64,000 nt of DNA. Origin: Halioxenophilus sp033283405 (GTDB lineage Bacteria; Pseudomonadota; Gammaproteobacteria; Pseudomonadales; Cellvibrionaceae). Numbering within the stretch: position 1 is the first letter of the stretch; each line of letters opens with the position of its first letter. The translations under genes and the position numbers were made by a program. Location: contig NZ_JAWMQR010000002.1 of the NCBI RefSeq assembly GCF_033283405.1, positions 248,001-312,000 on the forward strand, in the 5' to 3' direction. The notes beneath the pieces were generated by a model. The model was not told the origin of the DNA, searched no databases, and saw only the letters and a list, made by a program, of their open reading frames with translations. Below, one piece after another: positions 63,889 through 64,000 of the stretch.

Positions 63889-64000
63889 GCCGCACGCGGG
63901 TGTGAAGGAGATTTTTCTGCCCACCCTTCTCCGTCCCAGCCATTTAAGGTATAAACCCGGGTAATTTGCCGACCGCCGCAAACAAGGAAGCCACCCCGTG
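63889..64000. other. Right window edge, region divergent from grpE
   Basis: No complete gene. A TATAAA at about 63950 and an AAGGAA before the last three bases (GTG) would suit the start of a divergent plus-strand gene just beyond the window, but it cannot be identified. Confidence 0.3.

Overview
The window is a chromosomal segment of a free-living gammaproteobacterium. The right-hand half carries the housekeeping order grpE-dnaK-dnaJ-dapB-carA-carB-greA-yhbY-rlmE-ftsH-folP-glmM-tpiA-secG-tRNA-Leu, which is typical of Pseudomonas- and Cellvibrio-like genomes. A lipoprotein with a long polyserine linker (19594-20802) suggests the Cellvibrio/Saccharophagus/Teredinibacter side of the class. Placement below the class level is an inference.

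Left part (1-36.8 kb) is accessory or general chromosome. It holds an MFS transporter flanked by copies of a structured repeat (a 173-bp tandem array at 2066-2680), a 1129-residue unrecognised membrane-anchored protein, a YbjQ-YbjQ-M48 peptidase operon, a membrane GGDEF/EAL protein, an OxyR-type ahpC-ahpF locus, a DUF3500-HupE pair, a BaeSR-like two-component system, rlmJ, an MDR/SDR oxidoreductase pair, and a tightly overlapped four-gene operon (sulfotransferase, GT4 glycosyltransferase, DUF2334 deacetylase-like, APH-like kinase) that looks like a pathway for a modified glycolipid or glycan. A 269-bp element with perfect 29-bp terminal inverted repeats and two large internal hairpins (17630-17898) splits a DUF962-type gene. 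A 35-bp palindrome made only of its two ends lies at 25942-25976.

Middle (36.8-41.7 kb): a 3.9-kb integrative element lies in the 3' end of tRNA-Leu(GAG). It has a P4-type integrase, an AlpA regulator, a small Cys-rich protein, a TubC_N-like protein and two unknown proteins, bounded by a 17-bp direct repeat. Upstream of the tRNA, the first 24 nt of tRNA-Leu plus its leader are repeated three more times with a 142-bp period.

Right part (41.7-64 kb): the housekeeping run, all on the minus strand except yhbY, with two interruptions of the usual order. A sensor/regulator/Spy-like cassette lies between rlmE and yhbY, and a chemotaxis receptor lies between dapB and carA. Two sigma-32-type promoters precede grpE and dnaK. 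The second BaeSR-like system is a paralogue of the one at 20.9-23.2 kb, and only this copy has a Spy/CpxP-like gene beside it.
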